Shown here piece after piece: positions 17,205 to 25,764 of a stretch of DNA of 64,000 nt. The notes beneath the pieces were generated by a model. The model saw only the letters and a program-made list of their open reading frames with translations. It had not been told where the DNA came from and did not search any database. A program made the translations under genes and the position numbers. Within the stretch, counting starts at the first letter, position 1. Each line of letters opens with the position of its first letter. This DNA is from Bacteroidales bacterium (GTDB taxonomy: Bacteria; Bacteroidota; Bacteroidia; Bacteroidales; UBA932), in assembly GCA_017464245.1 (NCBI GenBank), contig JAFUDV010000013.1:32423-96422 (forward strand), in the 5' to 3' direction.

Positions 17205-18292
17205 TTGCTTTCGAGGATCTGGTTGCCGCGGACCTTCTCGCCCAGGACGAGTCCTTCCTTGATTTCGATGTTCACCCCGTCGGACAGGCCGGTGACCACG
17301 TCCCGGCGCTCGTATCCGCCGTCGCCGAGGACATAGACATAGGTCTTCTCGCCCTCGAACTGGATGGCGCTTTCCGGGAGCGTCATGACATTCTCCTCCC
17401 GCTGGAGCTCGATCTCCGCGTTGGCGCTGTAGCCGGAACGGATGGTGACGCCTTCCGGGACCTTGACCGTGGCCTTGATCTCGAAGAGGTTCGTCCCGCC
17501 GGACTCCGTGGCCTTCGGGGAAATGTACTCGAGGGCCGCGTCGAAGGCGACGTCCTGGAGGGCACCCACGGTGATGCGGACGGGCAGGCCGAGGTGGACC
17601 CGGCCCACCTCGGTCTCGTCGATGTTGCCGTCGAAGATGAGGTCGTCCATGTCGGCCACCGTGGCGATGGTGGTGCCGTCGTTGAAGGTGTTGGAGTTGA
17701 TGACGGTGTTGCCCACCTTCACGGGAATGTCCAGGATGAGCCCGGACACGGAGGAGCGGATGAGGGTTGAACTCCCTGACTTGTTGGAGGAGGAAACGCC
17801 GTCCCGGATGATTTCCAGGGATTCCACGGCGGCCTTGTACTCTTCCTGGGCCTGCTGCAGCGCCTGGGCCACCTTGTCGAACGCCTCGGCGCTGATGAGC
17901 TGCTGGTCGAAGAGGGCCTTCTCGCGGTCGTGGTTGGTCTGGGCCTGCTTCAGGTTCACCTCGGACAGGCGGACCCGGCTCTGGGCGGAGCTGAGCTGGC
18001 TCATCTCGGGGATGACCTTGAGCTTGGCGATGACTTCGTTCTGCTGGACCGTCTGGCCGGCCTCCTTGTAGAGCTCCGCCACGATGCCGCTGATCTGCGG
18101 CTTCACGTTCACCTCGTCCCGGGGCTGGATCTTGCCGGTGACGACGGTGGATTTGGCGATGGTGCCCATCTCGGGGGTGAGCTCCTCGTACCGGACCTCC
18201 TTGGGGCGGGAACGCTGGAACAGGTAGGCGAACGTGCCCACGAACACGGCGGCCACGAGGAGGATCATCAGGATTTTACCGAATTTTTTCAT
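17201..18292 (-). CDS. Periplasmic adaptor (membrane fusion) protein, MacA/HlyD type
   Basis: 363 residues with one N-terminal membrane anchor (ILMILLVAAVFVGTFAYLF). A split lipoyl domain flanks a helical hairpin: VNVKPQISGIVAELYKEAGQTVQQNEVIAKL before the hairpin and SSVSGLILDIPVKVGNTV after it, followed by a beta-barrel domain with EYISPKATESGGTNLFEIKATV. The family bridges an inner membrane ABC or RND pump to TolC. It starts 37 bp after the stop of the permease gene; that short gap holds a copy of the dispersed repeat. Specific substrate unknown. Confidence 0.9.
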   Translation of the reverse strand: MKKFGKILMILLVAAVFVGTFAYLFQRSRPKEVRYEELTPEMGTIAKSTVVTGKIQPRDEVNVKPQISGIVAELYKEAGQTVQQNEVIAKLKVIPEMSQLSSAQSRVRLSEVNLKQAQTNHDREKALFDQQLISAEAFDKVAQALQQAQEEYKAAVESLEIIRDGVSSSNKSGSSTLIRSSVSGLILDIPVKVGNTVINSNTFNDGTTIATVADMDDLIFDGNIDETEVGRVHLGLPVRITVGALQDVAFDAALEYISPKATESGGTNLFEIKATVKVPEGVTIRSGYSANAEIELQREENVMTLPESAIQFEGEKTYVYVLGDGGYERRDVVTGLSDGVNIEIKEGLVLGEKVRGNQILESK

Positions 18293-18294
18293 AT

Positions 18295-18328
18295 CTGGAT
18301 TCTTTCACTTCGTTCAGAATGACAAGGG
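18295..18328. repeat. Dispersed ~30-bp repeat, copy 1
   Basis: It contains CACTTCGTTCAGAATGACAA, the same pattern (TTCG.. CTTCG.TC.GAATGACA) as at 24262, 53930 and 62705. It fills the only gap in the five-gene export operon. Confidence 0.65.
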
Positions 18329-18329
18329 A

Positions 18330-19583
18330 TTATTCGTCACGCATGGCGTCAACGGGTTTGATGCGCATGGCGCGGAGGGCGGGCATCAGGCCCGCGAGGA
18401 CACCGAGGACGGTGAGGAGGAGGGCGGCGAGGACCGCGGTGCCGAAGGGCACCTGGAAGGCGGCCTTGAGGACGCCGTCCGTGGTCATCGCCAGCTCCAC
18501 GCCCGCGAGGATGAGGACGCTGAACACGATGCCCGACAGGCCGGCCACGAGCGTCAGGACGATGCTCTCGGAGATGATCTGCCCGAGGATCTGGTTCGGC
18601 GTGGCGCCGATGGCCCGCCGGATGCCGATCTCGGTCGTGCGTTCCTTCACCGACACCATCATGATGTTGGATACGCCGATGACGCCGGCGAGGAGGGTCC
18701 CCAGGCCGATGAGCCAGATCAGGAAGTTGATGCCCCGGAACAGGTTGTCCACGATGCCGAAGATGAGCTGGGTGTTGAGGAGGAACATCGCCTGCTCGTC
18801 GTCGGGAGCGATGTAGTGCCGGCGGGCGATGATTTCCCGCACGCGCGGAGTGATGTCGCTCATCGTGACGCCTTCCTTCGCCGTGAAGCACAGCAGGTGG
18901 ACCGTGTTCCCGAGATTGTAGGCCTTCCGGGCCTGGTTGACGGGGATGGTGACCGCGTCGGCGGCGCTTCCGTTGATGCTGATTCCCCCGCTTTCCTTCC
19001 AGTCCACGCCGATGACGGTGTAATAGCTGCCGTCGATGCTGATGCGCTGTCCGGTGGGGTCGCCTCCCTCCGGGAACAGATTGGCATAGACGCGTTTGCC
19101 GATGAAGCATACCTTCCGCTCCTGGGCATTGTCGGCGTCGTTGATGTAGCGTCCGTACTTGATGGAAGGCGTTTCGATGCGGCTGTAATCGGCCCGGGCC
19201 CCTTTCACGACGGCACGGGAGTAGGTGTTCTCGTCCCGGGTGACGCTCTTTCCCCACAGGCTCACGGTGGGGGAGACGGTCTCGAGTTCGGGCACCATGG
19301 CCTTGAGGCGGTCCACATCGGCATATTCGAGGTTCCAGGTACGGCCTTTCTTGAAACCCTTGTAGGGTTTGGTGGTCTCGCTGGTGGCGACGATGCAGGT
19401 GTTCTGGGCGAAGCCTTCGAAGTTCTGCACCAGCAGGTCCTTGAGGCCCTGTCCGCCGCCCGTGAGGAGCATGAGCATGAACACGCCCCAGAACACGCCG
19501 AATCCGGTGAGGATGCTCCGGCTCCGGTTGCGGAGGATGCTGTCCAGGATTTCCCGGAAGGTATCAGTGTCGAAGAGTCTCAT
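18330..19583 (-). CDS. ABC transporter permease, MacB/FtsX type (second permease of the operon)
   Basis: 417 residues: an N-terminal membrane helix (RSILTGFGVFWGVFMLMLLTGGG), a large periplasmic MacB-like domain (about 50-280), then three C-terminal helices, including TLLAGVIGVSNIMMVSVKERTTEIGIRRAIGATP, which is the FtsX-family signature. The reading frame stays open much further upstream, but the proper start is the ATG at 19583 (MRLFDTD), which overlaps the stop of the upstream permease gene by 4 bp. Pairs with the other permease to form a heterodimeric mechanotransmission-type exporter with the ATPase at 20842. Confidence 0.9.
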   Translation of the reverse strand: MRLFDTDTFREILDSILRNRSRSILTGFGVFWGVFMLMLLTGGGQGLKDLLVQNFEGFAQNTCIVATSETTKPYKGFKKGRTWNLEYADVDRLKAMVPELETVSPTVSLWGKSVTRDENTYSRAVVKGARADYSRIETPSIKYGRYINDADNAQERKVCFIGKRVYANLFPEGGDPTGQRISIDGSYYTVIGVDWKESGGISINGSAADAVTIPVNQARKAYNLGNTVHLLCFTAKEGVTMSDITPRVREIIARRHYIAPDDEQAMFLLNTQLIFGIVDNLFRGINFLIWLIGLGTLLAGVIGVSNIMMVSVKERTTEIGIRRAIGATPNQILGQIISESIVLTLVAGLSGIVFSVLILAGVELAMTTDGVLKAAFQVPFGTAVLAALLLTVLGVLAGLMPALRAMRIKPVDAMRDE

Positions 19584-20841
19584 TCCGCGCGCAGGGCTTC
19601 GATGGGTTTCACACGTGCCGCCTTCCACGCGGGGATGGCCCCGGCGAGAGTTCCGGCGACGATCAGCAGAAGGGTGGCTTCCAGGGCGACGTCCAGGCCC
19701 ACGGAAGGGTTCACCAGCATCTGGATCTTCTGGAAGCCGATGTCCACGGCCTTCTGTCCCACGGTCTTGTCCATCACCTGGCAGGCGATCATCCCGAGGA
19801 ACATGCCCACATAGCCGAAGGCGGCGGTGATGGCCACGCTCTCGGCGATGATGAGCTTGAGGATCTCGAAGGGAGAGGCGCCGATGGCCTTCCGGATGCC
19901 GAACTCGTGGGTGCGCTCCTTCACGGTGATGAGCATGATGTTGGACACGCCCACGATGCCGCTCACCAGCGTCAGGAGACCCAGGATCCACAGGGCCGTG
20001 CGGATGATCCGCTGGGCGTCGTTCATCTGCATGTTCTCCGTATAGCCGTTGCGGATCCAGATGCCTCTCCGGTCGTCGGGGGCGATGTCGTGCCGGCGCC
20101 GGATCGCCGCGCCGTATTCTTTGTCGAAGGCTTCGTAGCCCTCCTTGGTCCGCGGACCGTCCACCTTGAAGGTGATGCTCTCCACCTTGTCGCTGCTGTC
20201 ATAGATGCCCTTGTAGGTGGTGTAGGGGATGGGACAGGTCCGGTACATGTCGGATTCGTCGGTGTGGTAGATGCCCACCACGAGGTAGGACACCGGTCCG
20301 GCGCCCACCCATCGGCCCACAAGGGACTTCGGATCCCGGGAAAGGAGCTCCTTCGCCTGAGAAAGGCTCAGGACCAGGACTTTCCGCCTTTCCTTCACGT
20401 CGTCCGGGTTCAGGAACCGGCCGGCGTAGAGCTTGATCTTGTTCTGCTCCATGTAGTCCGGCATCACGCCGGAAATGTTTCCTGCGACCGTGTTTCCGTC
20501 CAGGCTGAAGGTGACGGACGTGGAAGCCGTCTGCCGCGTGACCTCGCTGACCTCCGCGGACCATTTAGCGGACTCCGTGAAGGTGACGTCCTTCTCGTCC
20601 AGGGTGATCTCCCGGCCTTCCTGATATCCCGCGTACGGTTTGGAGGTCCGCCAGCCTTCCACCGTGATGTTCTGGGAGATGAAGTCCTCCATGTTGCCCA
20701 TGAACGAGTTCATCAGGCCGTTTCCGGCCCCCAGCAGGCAGATCAGCAGGAAGATGCCCCAGCTCACCGCAAAGCCCGTCAGGGCCGTGCGGAGCTTGTT
20801 GTTCCTCAGCGTGGAGCCTATTTCGTGGATGAGTTCCCGCA

Positions 20842-20842
<1 letters not shown>
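19580..20842 (-). CDS. ABC transporter permease, MacB/FtsX type (first permease of the operon)
   Basis: 420 residues with the MacB layout: first helix near residues 18-40 (RTALTGFAVSWGIFLLICLLGAGNG), a periplasmic domain, and C-terminal helices containing TLVSGIVGVSNIMLITVKERTHEFGIRKAIGASP. It is a diverged paralogue of the next permease in the operon; both share the GVSNIM...KERT motif. Its start shares one base with the ATPase gene stop. Two unequal permeases with one ATPase is the usual Bacteroidales version of this exporter. Confidence 0.9.
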
Positions 20843-21555
<713 letters not shown>

Positions 21556-21584
21556 TTCTTGTGTATTAGTATGCTATTACACTG

Positions 21585-21616
21585 CAAATATAAATGGAAT
21601 AATTGAACCGGCCAAA
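21585..21616 (-). promoter_or_regulatory. Promoter of the ABC export operon
   Basis: On the minus strand: -33 TTTG at 21616-21613, 20-bp spacer, -7 TATATTTG at 21592-21585, then a 29-nt leader to the ATG at 21555. An excellent match to the Bacteroidetes sigma-ABfr consensus. Confidence 0.75.
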
Positions 21617-21645
21617 TCTTTTTGCAAAAAATCGGCCGGTTCAAT
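21602..21645. promoter_or_regulatory. 12-bp inverted repeat overlapping the export operon promoter (operator or terminator)
   Basis: Arms ATTGAACCGGCC (21602-21613) and GGCCGGTTCAAT (21634-21645) are perfectly complementary around a 20-nt centre that itself holds the palindrome TTTTTGCAAAAA. The left arm touches the -33 element and lies inside the spacer, so binding there would block RNA polymerase. It could also act as the terminator of the acyl-CoA synthetase gene, though no T-run follows the stem. Confidence 0.6.
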
Positions 21646-21669
21646 ACAAAATGGCTGTCTGCCCGTCTT

Positions 21670-23592
21670 TTATTTCAGCGCCTCGACGTTCCGGTCGTTC
21701 CGGATATCCTTGCCCTCGGCGGTGTACAGGTAGTCCAACAGGGTAGCATAGTGCTCTTCCACCTTGCCGCGGACGATCTTCATCGTGGAGTTCATCATCT
21801 TGTTGGCGATGGTGAATTCCTCGTCGCAGATGCCGATCGCGGTCGGGAGCCAGCGCTCGGGGAACATGCCCTCGTGCTTGCCGCCCTTCTTGTAGGAGTC
21901 CACCTCGCCCTGGAGGATGTCCAGCATGGCCTTCCGGCCTTCGACGGACGCAGCGTCCAGGCCCTTGGCCTCCACGGCCTCCTTCAGCGCGGCCTTGTCA
22001 GGGACGATGAGGGCGACGCAGTAGGGATTCTGGTTGTTGTGGAGCACGCAGGCATTGACATACTTGGAGGTCTCGGTGAGGTTGTCCTCGAAGCCTTCCG
22101 GGGAGTACTTCTCGCCGTCGGAGGAAATGAGGAGGCTCTTGAAACGGCCCACGACATACAGGAATTCCGGGTCGTCCGGGCAGATGTAGCCCATGTCGCC
22201 GGTGTGGAGCCAGCCGTCCACGACGGTGTCGGCCGTGGCCTTGGGGTTCTTCCAGTAGCCGGCCATCACGTTCTCGCCGCGGATGACGATCTCACCGCGG
22301 GTGCCGTGCGGAACTTCCTTTCCTTCCGCGTCCAGGATGACGCAGTCCATGGGCTTGACGATGCGGCCGGAGGAGCCGAAGCGGGCGTGGCCCTCGGAGT
22401 TCGCGCAGATGATCGGGGTCGCCTCGGTGAGGCCGTAGCCCTGGAACATGGGCATGCCCACGGCGCAGAAGAAGCGCTGGAGCTCGATGTCCAGGAGGGC
22501 GCCGCCGCCCACGAAGAACTTCATCCGTCCGCCGAAGCTCTCGCGGACCTTCTTGAACAGGATCTTGTCGAACAGGTCCACCAGGGGCTTGCGCCAGAAG
22601 GTGCCGCCCGTGCCGCGGTTGTAGTATTCCCGGTTGTACTTGATGGCGTTCCGGAGGGCGAAGTTGAAGAGCTTCTCCACCTTCGGGCCCTGCTTCTTGA
22701 TGCCGCCTTCGATGTTCTTCTTGAAGTTGCGGGCGAGGGCCGGGACGGAGAGCATCACATGCGGACGCGTCTCGGCGATGGCCGTCGGGACGTTGCGAAG
22801 GGTGGCCAGGGCGTTCTTGCCGATGGGCACGAAGGCGATGGAGCCGCCGTAGTACATCATCGTGTACATGCCGGCCACATGGGCGAAGCAGTGGTCCAGC
22901 GGGAGGATGATGAGCATCACGTTGTTCTCCTCGATGGAGATGACGGAGTGGCCCTGGGTCACGTTGGCGGTGTAGTTGCGGTGGGTGAGGAGGATGCCCT
23001 TCGGGTCCGCGGTGGTCCCGGAGGTATAGGAGATGTTGGCATAGTCGTCCGGGCCCACGGACTTGTAGCGGGCCACGAACTCGTCCATATGGGCCTTGAG
23101 GAACTCGTCGCCCATCTTCTGGATCTCGGACATCCGGATCTCCTTGTCCTCCAGCTTGTCATAGTCGAAGGCGTTGTCGTCGAAGACGATGACCTTCTCC
23201 ACGTCCGGGCATTCCGGCAGGATGGCTCGGATCTTGGGCAGATGGTTGCCGGATACGAAGATCCACTTGGATTCGGAATGGTTGATGCGGAACACGAGGT
23301 CCTTCCCTTCGCCGAGGTTCACGGAGAGGGGAACGTCGGTCGCGCCGGCATACATGGCGCCGAGCTCGGCCATGATCCACATCGCACGGCTCTCGGAAAG
23401 GAGGGCGATCTTCTCGCCTTTTTTCAGGCCGAGCGAGATGAGGCCGGCGCCGATGCGGTAAGCCTCGTTGCGGGTCTGCTCCTGGGTGATCTCCAGCCAC
23501 TGGCCGTTCACTTTCTCGCGGAGGTACACATGGTCGGCGAACTGCCGGCTGTACTTCTCCACGAAGTCGATGATCGTAGGTCTTTCTGTCAT
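21670..23592 (-). CDS. fadD: Long-chain acyl-CoA synthetase (AMP-forming)
   Basis: 640 residues with the adenylate-forming motifs in order: YTSGTTADPKGILLTHRN (P-loop, A3), GYGLTEATPII (A5), GWLHTGDMGYI (A7), GRFKSLLISSDGEKYSPEGFE (A8, hinge), and IVRGKVEEHY near the end; a full-length C-terminal lid is present. The family activates fatty acids to acyl-CoA through acyl-AMP in the cytoplasm; the size fits the long-chain group common in Bacteroidales. Monocistronic: a terminator lies just upstream (after the kinase gene) and the export operon promoter lies downstream. The fadD symbol is by family, not by orthology test. Confidence 0.88.
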   Translation of the reverse strand: MTERPTIIDFVEKYSRQFADHVYLREKVNGQWLEITQEQTRNEAYRIGAGLISLGLKKGEKIALLSESRAMWIMAELGAMYAGATDVPLSVNLGEGKDLVFRINHSESKWIFVSGNHLPKIRAILPECPDVEKVIVFDDNAFDYDKLEDKEIRMSEIQKMGDEFLKAHMDEFVARYKSVGPDDYANISYTSGTTADPKGILLTHRNYTANVTQGHSVISIEENNVMLIILPLDHCFAHVAGMYTMMYYGGSIAFVPIGKNALATLRNVPTAIAETRPHVMLSVPALARNFKKNIEGGIKKQGPKVEKLFNFALRNAIKYNREYYNRGTGGTFWRKPLVDLFDKILFKKVRESFGGRMKFFVGGGALLDIELQRFFCAVGMPMFQGYGLTEATPIICANSEGHARFGSSGRIVKPMDCVILDAEGKEVPHGTRGEIVIRGENVMAGYWKNPKATADTVVDGWLHTGDMGYICPDDPEFLYVVGRFKSLLISSDGEKYSPEGFEDNLTETSKYVNACVLHNNQNPYCVALIVPDKAALKEAVEAKGLDAASVEGRKAMLDILQGEVDSYKKGGKHEGMFPERWLPTAIGICDEEFTIANKMMNSTMKIVRGKVEEHYATLLDYLYTAEGKDIRNDRNVEALK

Positions 23593-23608
23593 AAGATTGG
23601 GTATATGT

Positions 23609-23638
23609 GAAAAACCCCGGCGGAACTATTCCGCGGGG
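23609..23638 (-). terminator. Rho-independent terminator of the first deoxynucleoside kinase gene
   Basis: A GC-rich stem, 23615-23638 (CCCC.GCGGAA / TTCCGCGGGG with one bulged G), is followed on the minus strand by a T-run (23614-23609). The stem includes the stop codon of the kinase gene at 23626. Confidence 0.7.
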
Positions 23639-24246
23639 AAGAGGCCGAACAGTTCGGCGTCGATCTTGTCGGTGATGAGCTGGAAGTCCTCGGGACGGTT
23701 CTCGAACTTGATGTTGTCCACGTCCACGATGAGGAGGCGGGACTTGTAGTCCTTGATCCAGTCCTCATAGCGCTGGTTCAGGCCGGTGATGTAGTCGATG
23801 CGGATGGAGCGCTCGTACTCGCGGCCGCGCTTCTGGATCTGGGCGATCAGGTTCGGGATGGAACTCCGCAGGTAGATCAGCAGGTCCGGCGGGTTCACCA
23901 GGGACATCATCAGGTCGAACAGGTCGCTGTAGTTCTCGAAGTCCCGGGTGCTCATCAGGCCCATCGCATGGAGGTTCGGCGCGAAGATGCGGGCGTCCTC
24001 GTAGATGGTGCGGTCCTGGATGATGATGTCCTTCTGCTTGGAGATCTCCACCACATCCTGGAAACGCTTGTTCAGGAAATAGATCTGGAGGTTGAAGGAC
24101 CAGCGCTCCATGTCCTCGTAGAAGTCGGCGAGGTAGGGGTTGAAGTCGACGGACTCGAACTTGGGGGTCCACCCGTAGTGGGCGGCGAGCATCTTGGTCA
24201 GCGTGGTCTTTCCGCTGCCGATATTTCCGGCGATGGCGATATGCAT
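23626..24246 (-). CDS. Deoxynucleoside kinase, paralogue A
   Basis: 206 residues. P-loop GNIGSGKTTL at 7-16, an FESVDFNPYLADFY segment (nucleoside-site Glu), the QDRTIYEDARIF motif (DR..ED) and a C-terminal RSIRIDYITGLNQRYEDW lid-type region define the dNK family. It phosphorylates deoxyribonucleosides for salvage to dNTPs in the cytoplasm. It is a tandem paralogue of the gene at 24309, with 62 bp between them holding a dispersed repeat. In lactobacilli similar tandem pairs make heterodimeric dAK/dGK or dAK/dCK; the same may hold here, which is inference. Confidence 0.88.
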   Translation of the reverse strand: MHIAIAGNIGSGKTTLTKMLAAHYGWTPKFESVDFNPYLADFYEDMERWSFNLQIYFLNKRFQDVVEISKQKDIIIQDRTIYEDARIFAPNLHAMGLMSTRDFENYSDLFDLMMSLVNPPDLLIYLRSSIPNLIAQIQKRGREYERSIRIDYITGLNQRYEDWIKDYKSRLLIVDVDNIKFENRPEDFQLITDKIDAELFGLFPAE

Positions 24247-24261
24247 GATAATAAGGTTTTA

Positions 24262-24289
24262 GATCCTTCGGCTTCGCTCAGGATGACAA
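24262..24289. repeat. Dispersed ~30-bp repeat, copy 2
   Basis: It contains TTCGGCTTCGCTCAGGATGA followed by CAA, the same pattern as at 18295, 53930 and 62705. Lies between the two deoxynucleoside kinase genes. Confidence 0.65.
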
Positions 24290-24308
24290 TGCAAAAGTAG
24301 CAATTATT

Positions 24309-24920
24309 TCAGAACAAACCATACAGTTCCGCGTCGATGCGGTCGGTGATGAGGGCGAAATCTTCCGGCCGGTTCAGGAAGTCCAGGTGGTCCACGTCGA
24401 TGGTGATGAGCCGCCCGGTATAGCTGCCGATCCATGCCTCGTACCGGTCGTTCAGGCCGGCGAGGTACTCGATGGAGATGCCCTGCTCGTAGTCGCGGCC
24501 GCGCTTGGCGATCTGCGCCACCAGGTGCTCGATGGAACTTTTCAGGTAGATCAGCAGGTCCGGCTGCTTCACCACTTCCATCATCACGTTGTAGCTGTCC
24601 ATGAAGGTGTGGTAGTCCCGCTCGGACAGGTTCCCCTGGGCGTAGTTGTTCGCCACGAAGATCTGGACGCCCTCCATCACGGTGCGGTCCTGGATGATCA
24701 CCTCGTCGGACTTGCCGATCTCGATGACGTCGTGCAGCCGCTTGTTCAGGAAGTACATCTCCAGGGCGAAGGACCAGCGCTTGATGTCCGCGTAGTAGTC
24801 GGCGAGGTACGGGTTGTAGGTGACCGACTCGAACTTCGGGGTCCAGCCGTAGTGGCGTGCGAGGAGGGTGGTGAGCGTCGTCTTGCCGCTGCCGATATTG
24901 CCTGCGATTCCGATGTGCAT
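24309..24920 (-). CDS. Deoxynucleoside kinase, paralogue B
   Basis: 203 residues with the same architecture as the downstream copy: P-loop GNIGSGKTTL at 7-16, FESVTYNPYLADYY, QDRTVMEGVQIF and GISIEYLAGLNDRYEAW. The acidic residue after the Glu in the DR motif is Gly here (EG instead of ED), a difference that may shift base preference between the two copies. Probably the first gene of a two-gene salvage unit on the minus strand. It diverges from the MBL-fold hydrolase gene across a 69-bp spacer. Confidence 0.87.
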   Translation of the reverse strand: MHIGIAGNIGSGKTTLTTLLARHYGWTPKFESVTYNPYLADYYADIKRWSFALEMYFLNKRLHDVIEIGKSDEVIIQDRTVMEGVQIFVANNYAQGNLSERDYHTFMDSYNVMMEVVKQPDLLIYLKSSIEHLVAQIAKRGRDYEQGISIEYLAGLNDRYEAWIGSYTGRLITIDVDHLDFLNRPEDFALITDRIDAELYGLF

Positions 24921-24935
24921 GGGAGAGGGGTTATC

Positions 24936-24968
24936 TTGACAAAGTTAGGGAAATATTCCGTATTTTTG
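24936..24968 (+). promoter_or_regulatory. Promoter of the MBL-fold hydrolase gene
   Basis: -33-like TTGACA at 24936-24941, 19-bp spacer, -7 TATTTTTG at 24961-24968, 21 nt before the ATG at 24990. Confidence 0.65.
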
Positions 24969-24989
24969 CAATCTAATTCCGAACATGCC

Positions 24990-25706
24990 ATGCTTCAGGT
25001 CAAGATTTTTCAGGTCAATCCGCTGGGTGAAAACTGCATCGTCCTCTGGGAAGATGCGCAGGAAGGGAAGGACGTCAAGTCCTGCGCCGTCGTGGACCCG
25101 GGCTTCTTCCGGGACGACGAGGAGGAGCAGGTCCTGTCCTTCCTCCGGGACAAAGGCCTCGCCCCCGATGCCATCCTCCTGACGCACGGTCACTTCGACC
25201 ACACTTGGGGCGTCGCCTCCCTGGTGAGGCGCTTCGGCTGCCCGGTGTACCTGAGTGCGGCCGACGATCCCGTCCTCCGCTTCGGCTCCTCCCTCCTGGA
25301 CCGGCTGCAGCTGCACAAGTCCGTGGAACTGTTCGAATACCAGGATGTCGCTGACGGACAGGTGATTCCCGCCGGCGGCGTCTCCTGGCAGGTCATCACC
25401 ACGCCCGGCCACACGCCCGGCTGCGTGTGCTACTACTGCGAAGCGGCCGGCGTCCTCCTCTCCGGCGACACCCTCTTCGCCGGCAGCATCGGCCGGACCG
25501 ACCTGGACGGCGGCGACTACGACGCCCTCATCAAGTCCGTCATGGACAAGGTCATGGGCCTTCCCGGCGAGACGGACGTCATCCCCGGACACGGCCATCC
25601 CACCTCCATCGGCCGCGAAGCCGCCACCAATCCCTTCCTCATCCCCTTCAACGAGCCCGACACCGACTGGTGGAACCAGGACGGCATAGAATTGGATGGA
25701 ATCTGA
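24990..25706 (+). CDS. Metallo-beta-lactamase fold hydrolase, glyoxalase II-like
   Basis: 238 residues. The metal ligands are visible: HGHFDH at 66-71, the TPGHTPG histidine, LLSGDTLFAGSIGRTDLDGGD (bridging Asp), and VIPGHGHP near the C-terminus. The order and spacing fit the small glyoxalase II/GloB-like hydrolases that act on thioesters with two zinc or iron ions. The frame is open far upstream, but a clear promoter places transcription after 24970, so the ATG at 24990 is the start. Physiological thioester unknown. Followed by recJ after 58 bp with its own promoter. Confidence 0.88.
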   Translation: MLQVKIFQVNPLGENCIVLWEDAQEGKDVKSCAVVDPGFFRDDEEEQVLSFLRDKGLAPDAILLTHGHFDHTWGVASLVRRFGCPVYLSAADDPVLRFGSSLLDRLQLHKSVELFEYQDVADGQVIPAGGVSWQVITTPGHTPGCVCYYCEAAGVLLSGDTLFAGSIGRTDLDGGDYDALIKSVMDKVMGLPGETDVIPGHGHPTSIGREAATNPFLIPFNEPDTDWWNQDGIELDGI

Positions 25707-25725
25707 TGATTCCGCAGGCTTCTTT

Positions 25726-25757
25726 CTTGCTTTTGCCGATGGTTTTGCGTAAATTTG
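25726..25757 (+). promoter_or_regulatory. Promoter of recJ
   Basis: -33-like CTTG at 25726-25729, 20-bp spacer, -7 TAAATTTG at 25750-25757, only 7 nt before the recJ ATG. It predicts a very short leader. Confidence 0.6.
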
Positions 25758-25764
25758 TAGGACT

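Noticed and set aside
14808-17336. An 842-codon open frame on the plus strand
   Set aside because: Antisense to the polyprenyl synthase and TolC-like genes and runs through the repeat-bearing gap; no protein character.
19584-19991. N-terminal extension of the second ABC permease by 136 codons
   Set aside because: The extension is rich in R, H, G and D and overlaps the first permease gene in another frame; the ATG at 19583 makes the standard 4-bp overlap.
24387-24989. N-terminal extension of the MBL-fold protein by 201 codons
   Set aside because: It is antisense to a deoxynucleoside kinase gene and lies upstream of the promoter at 24936-24968.
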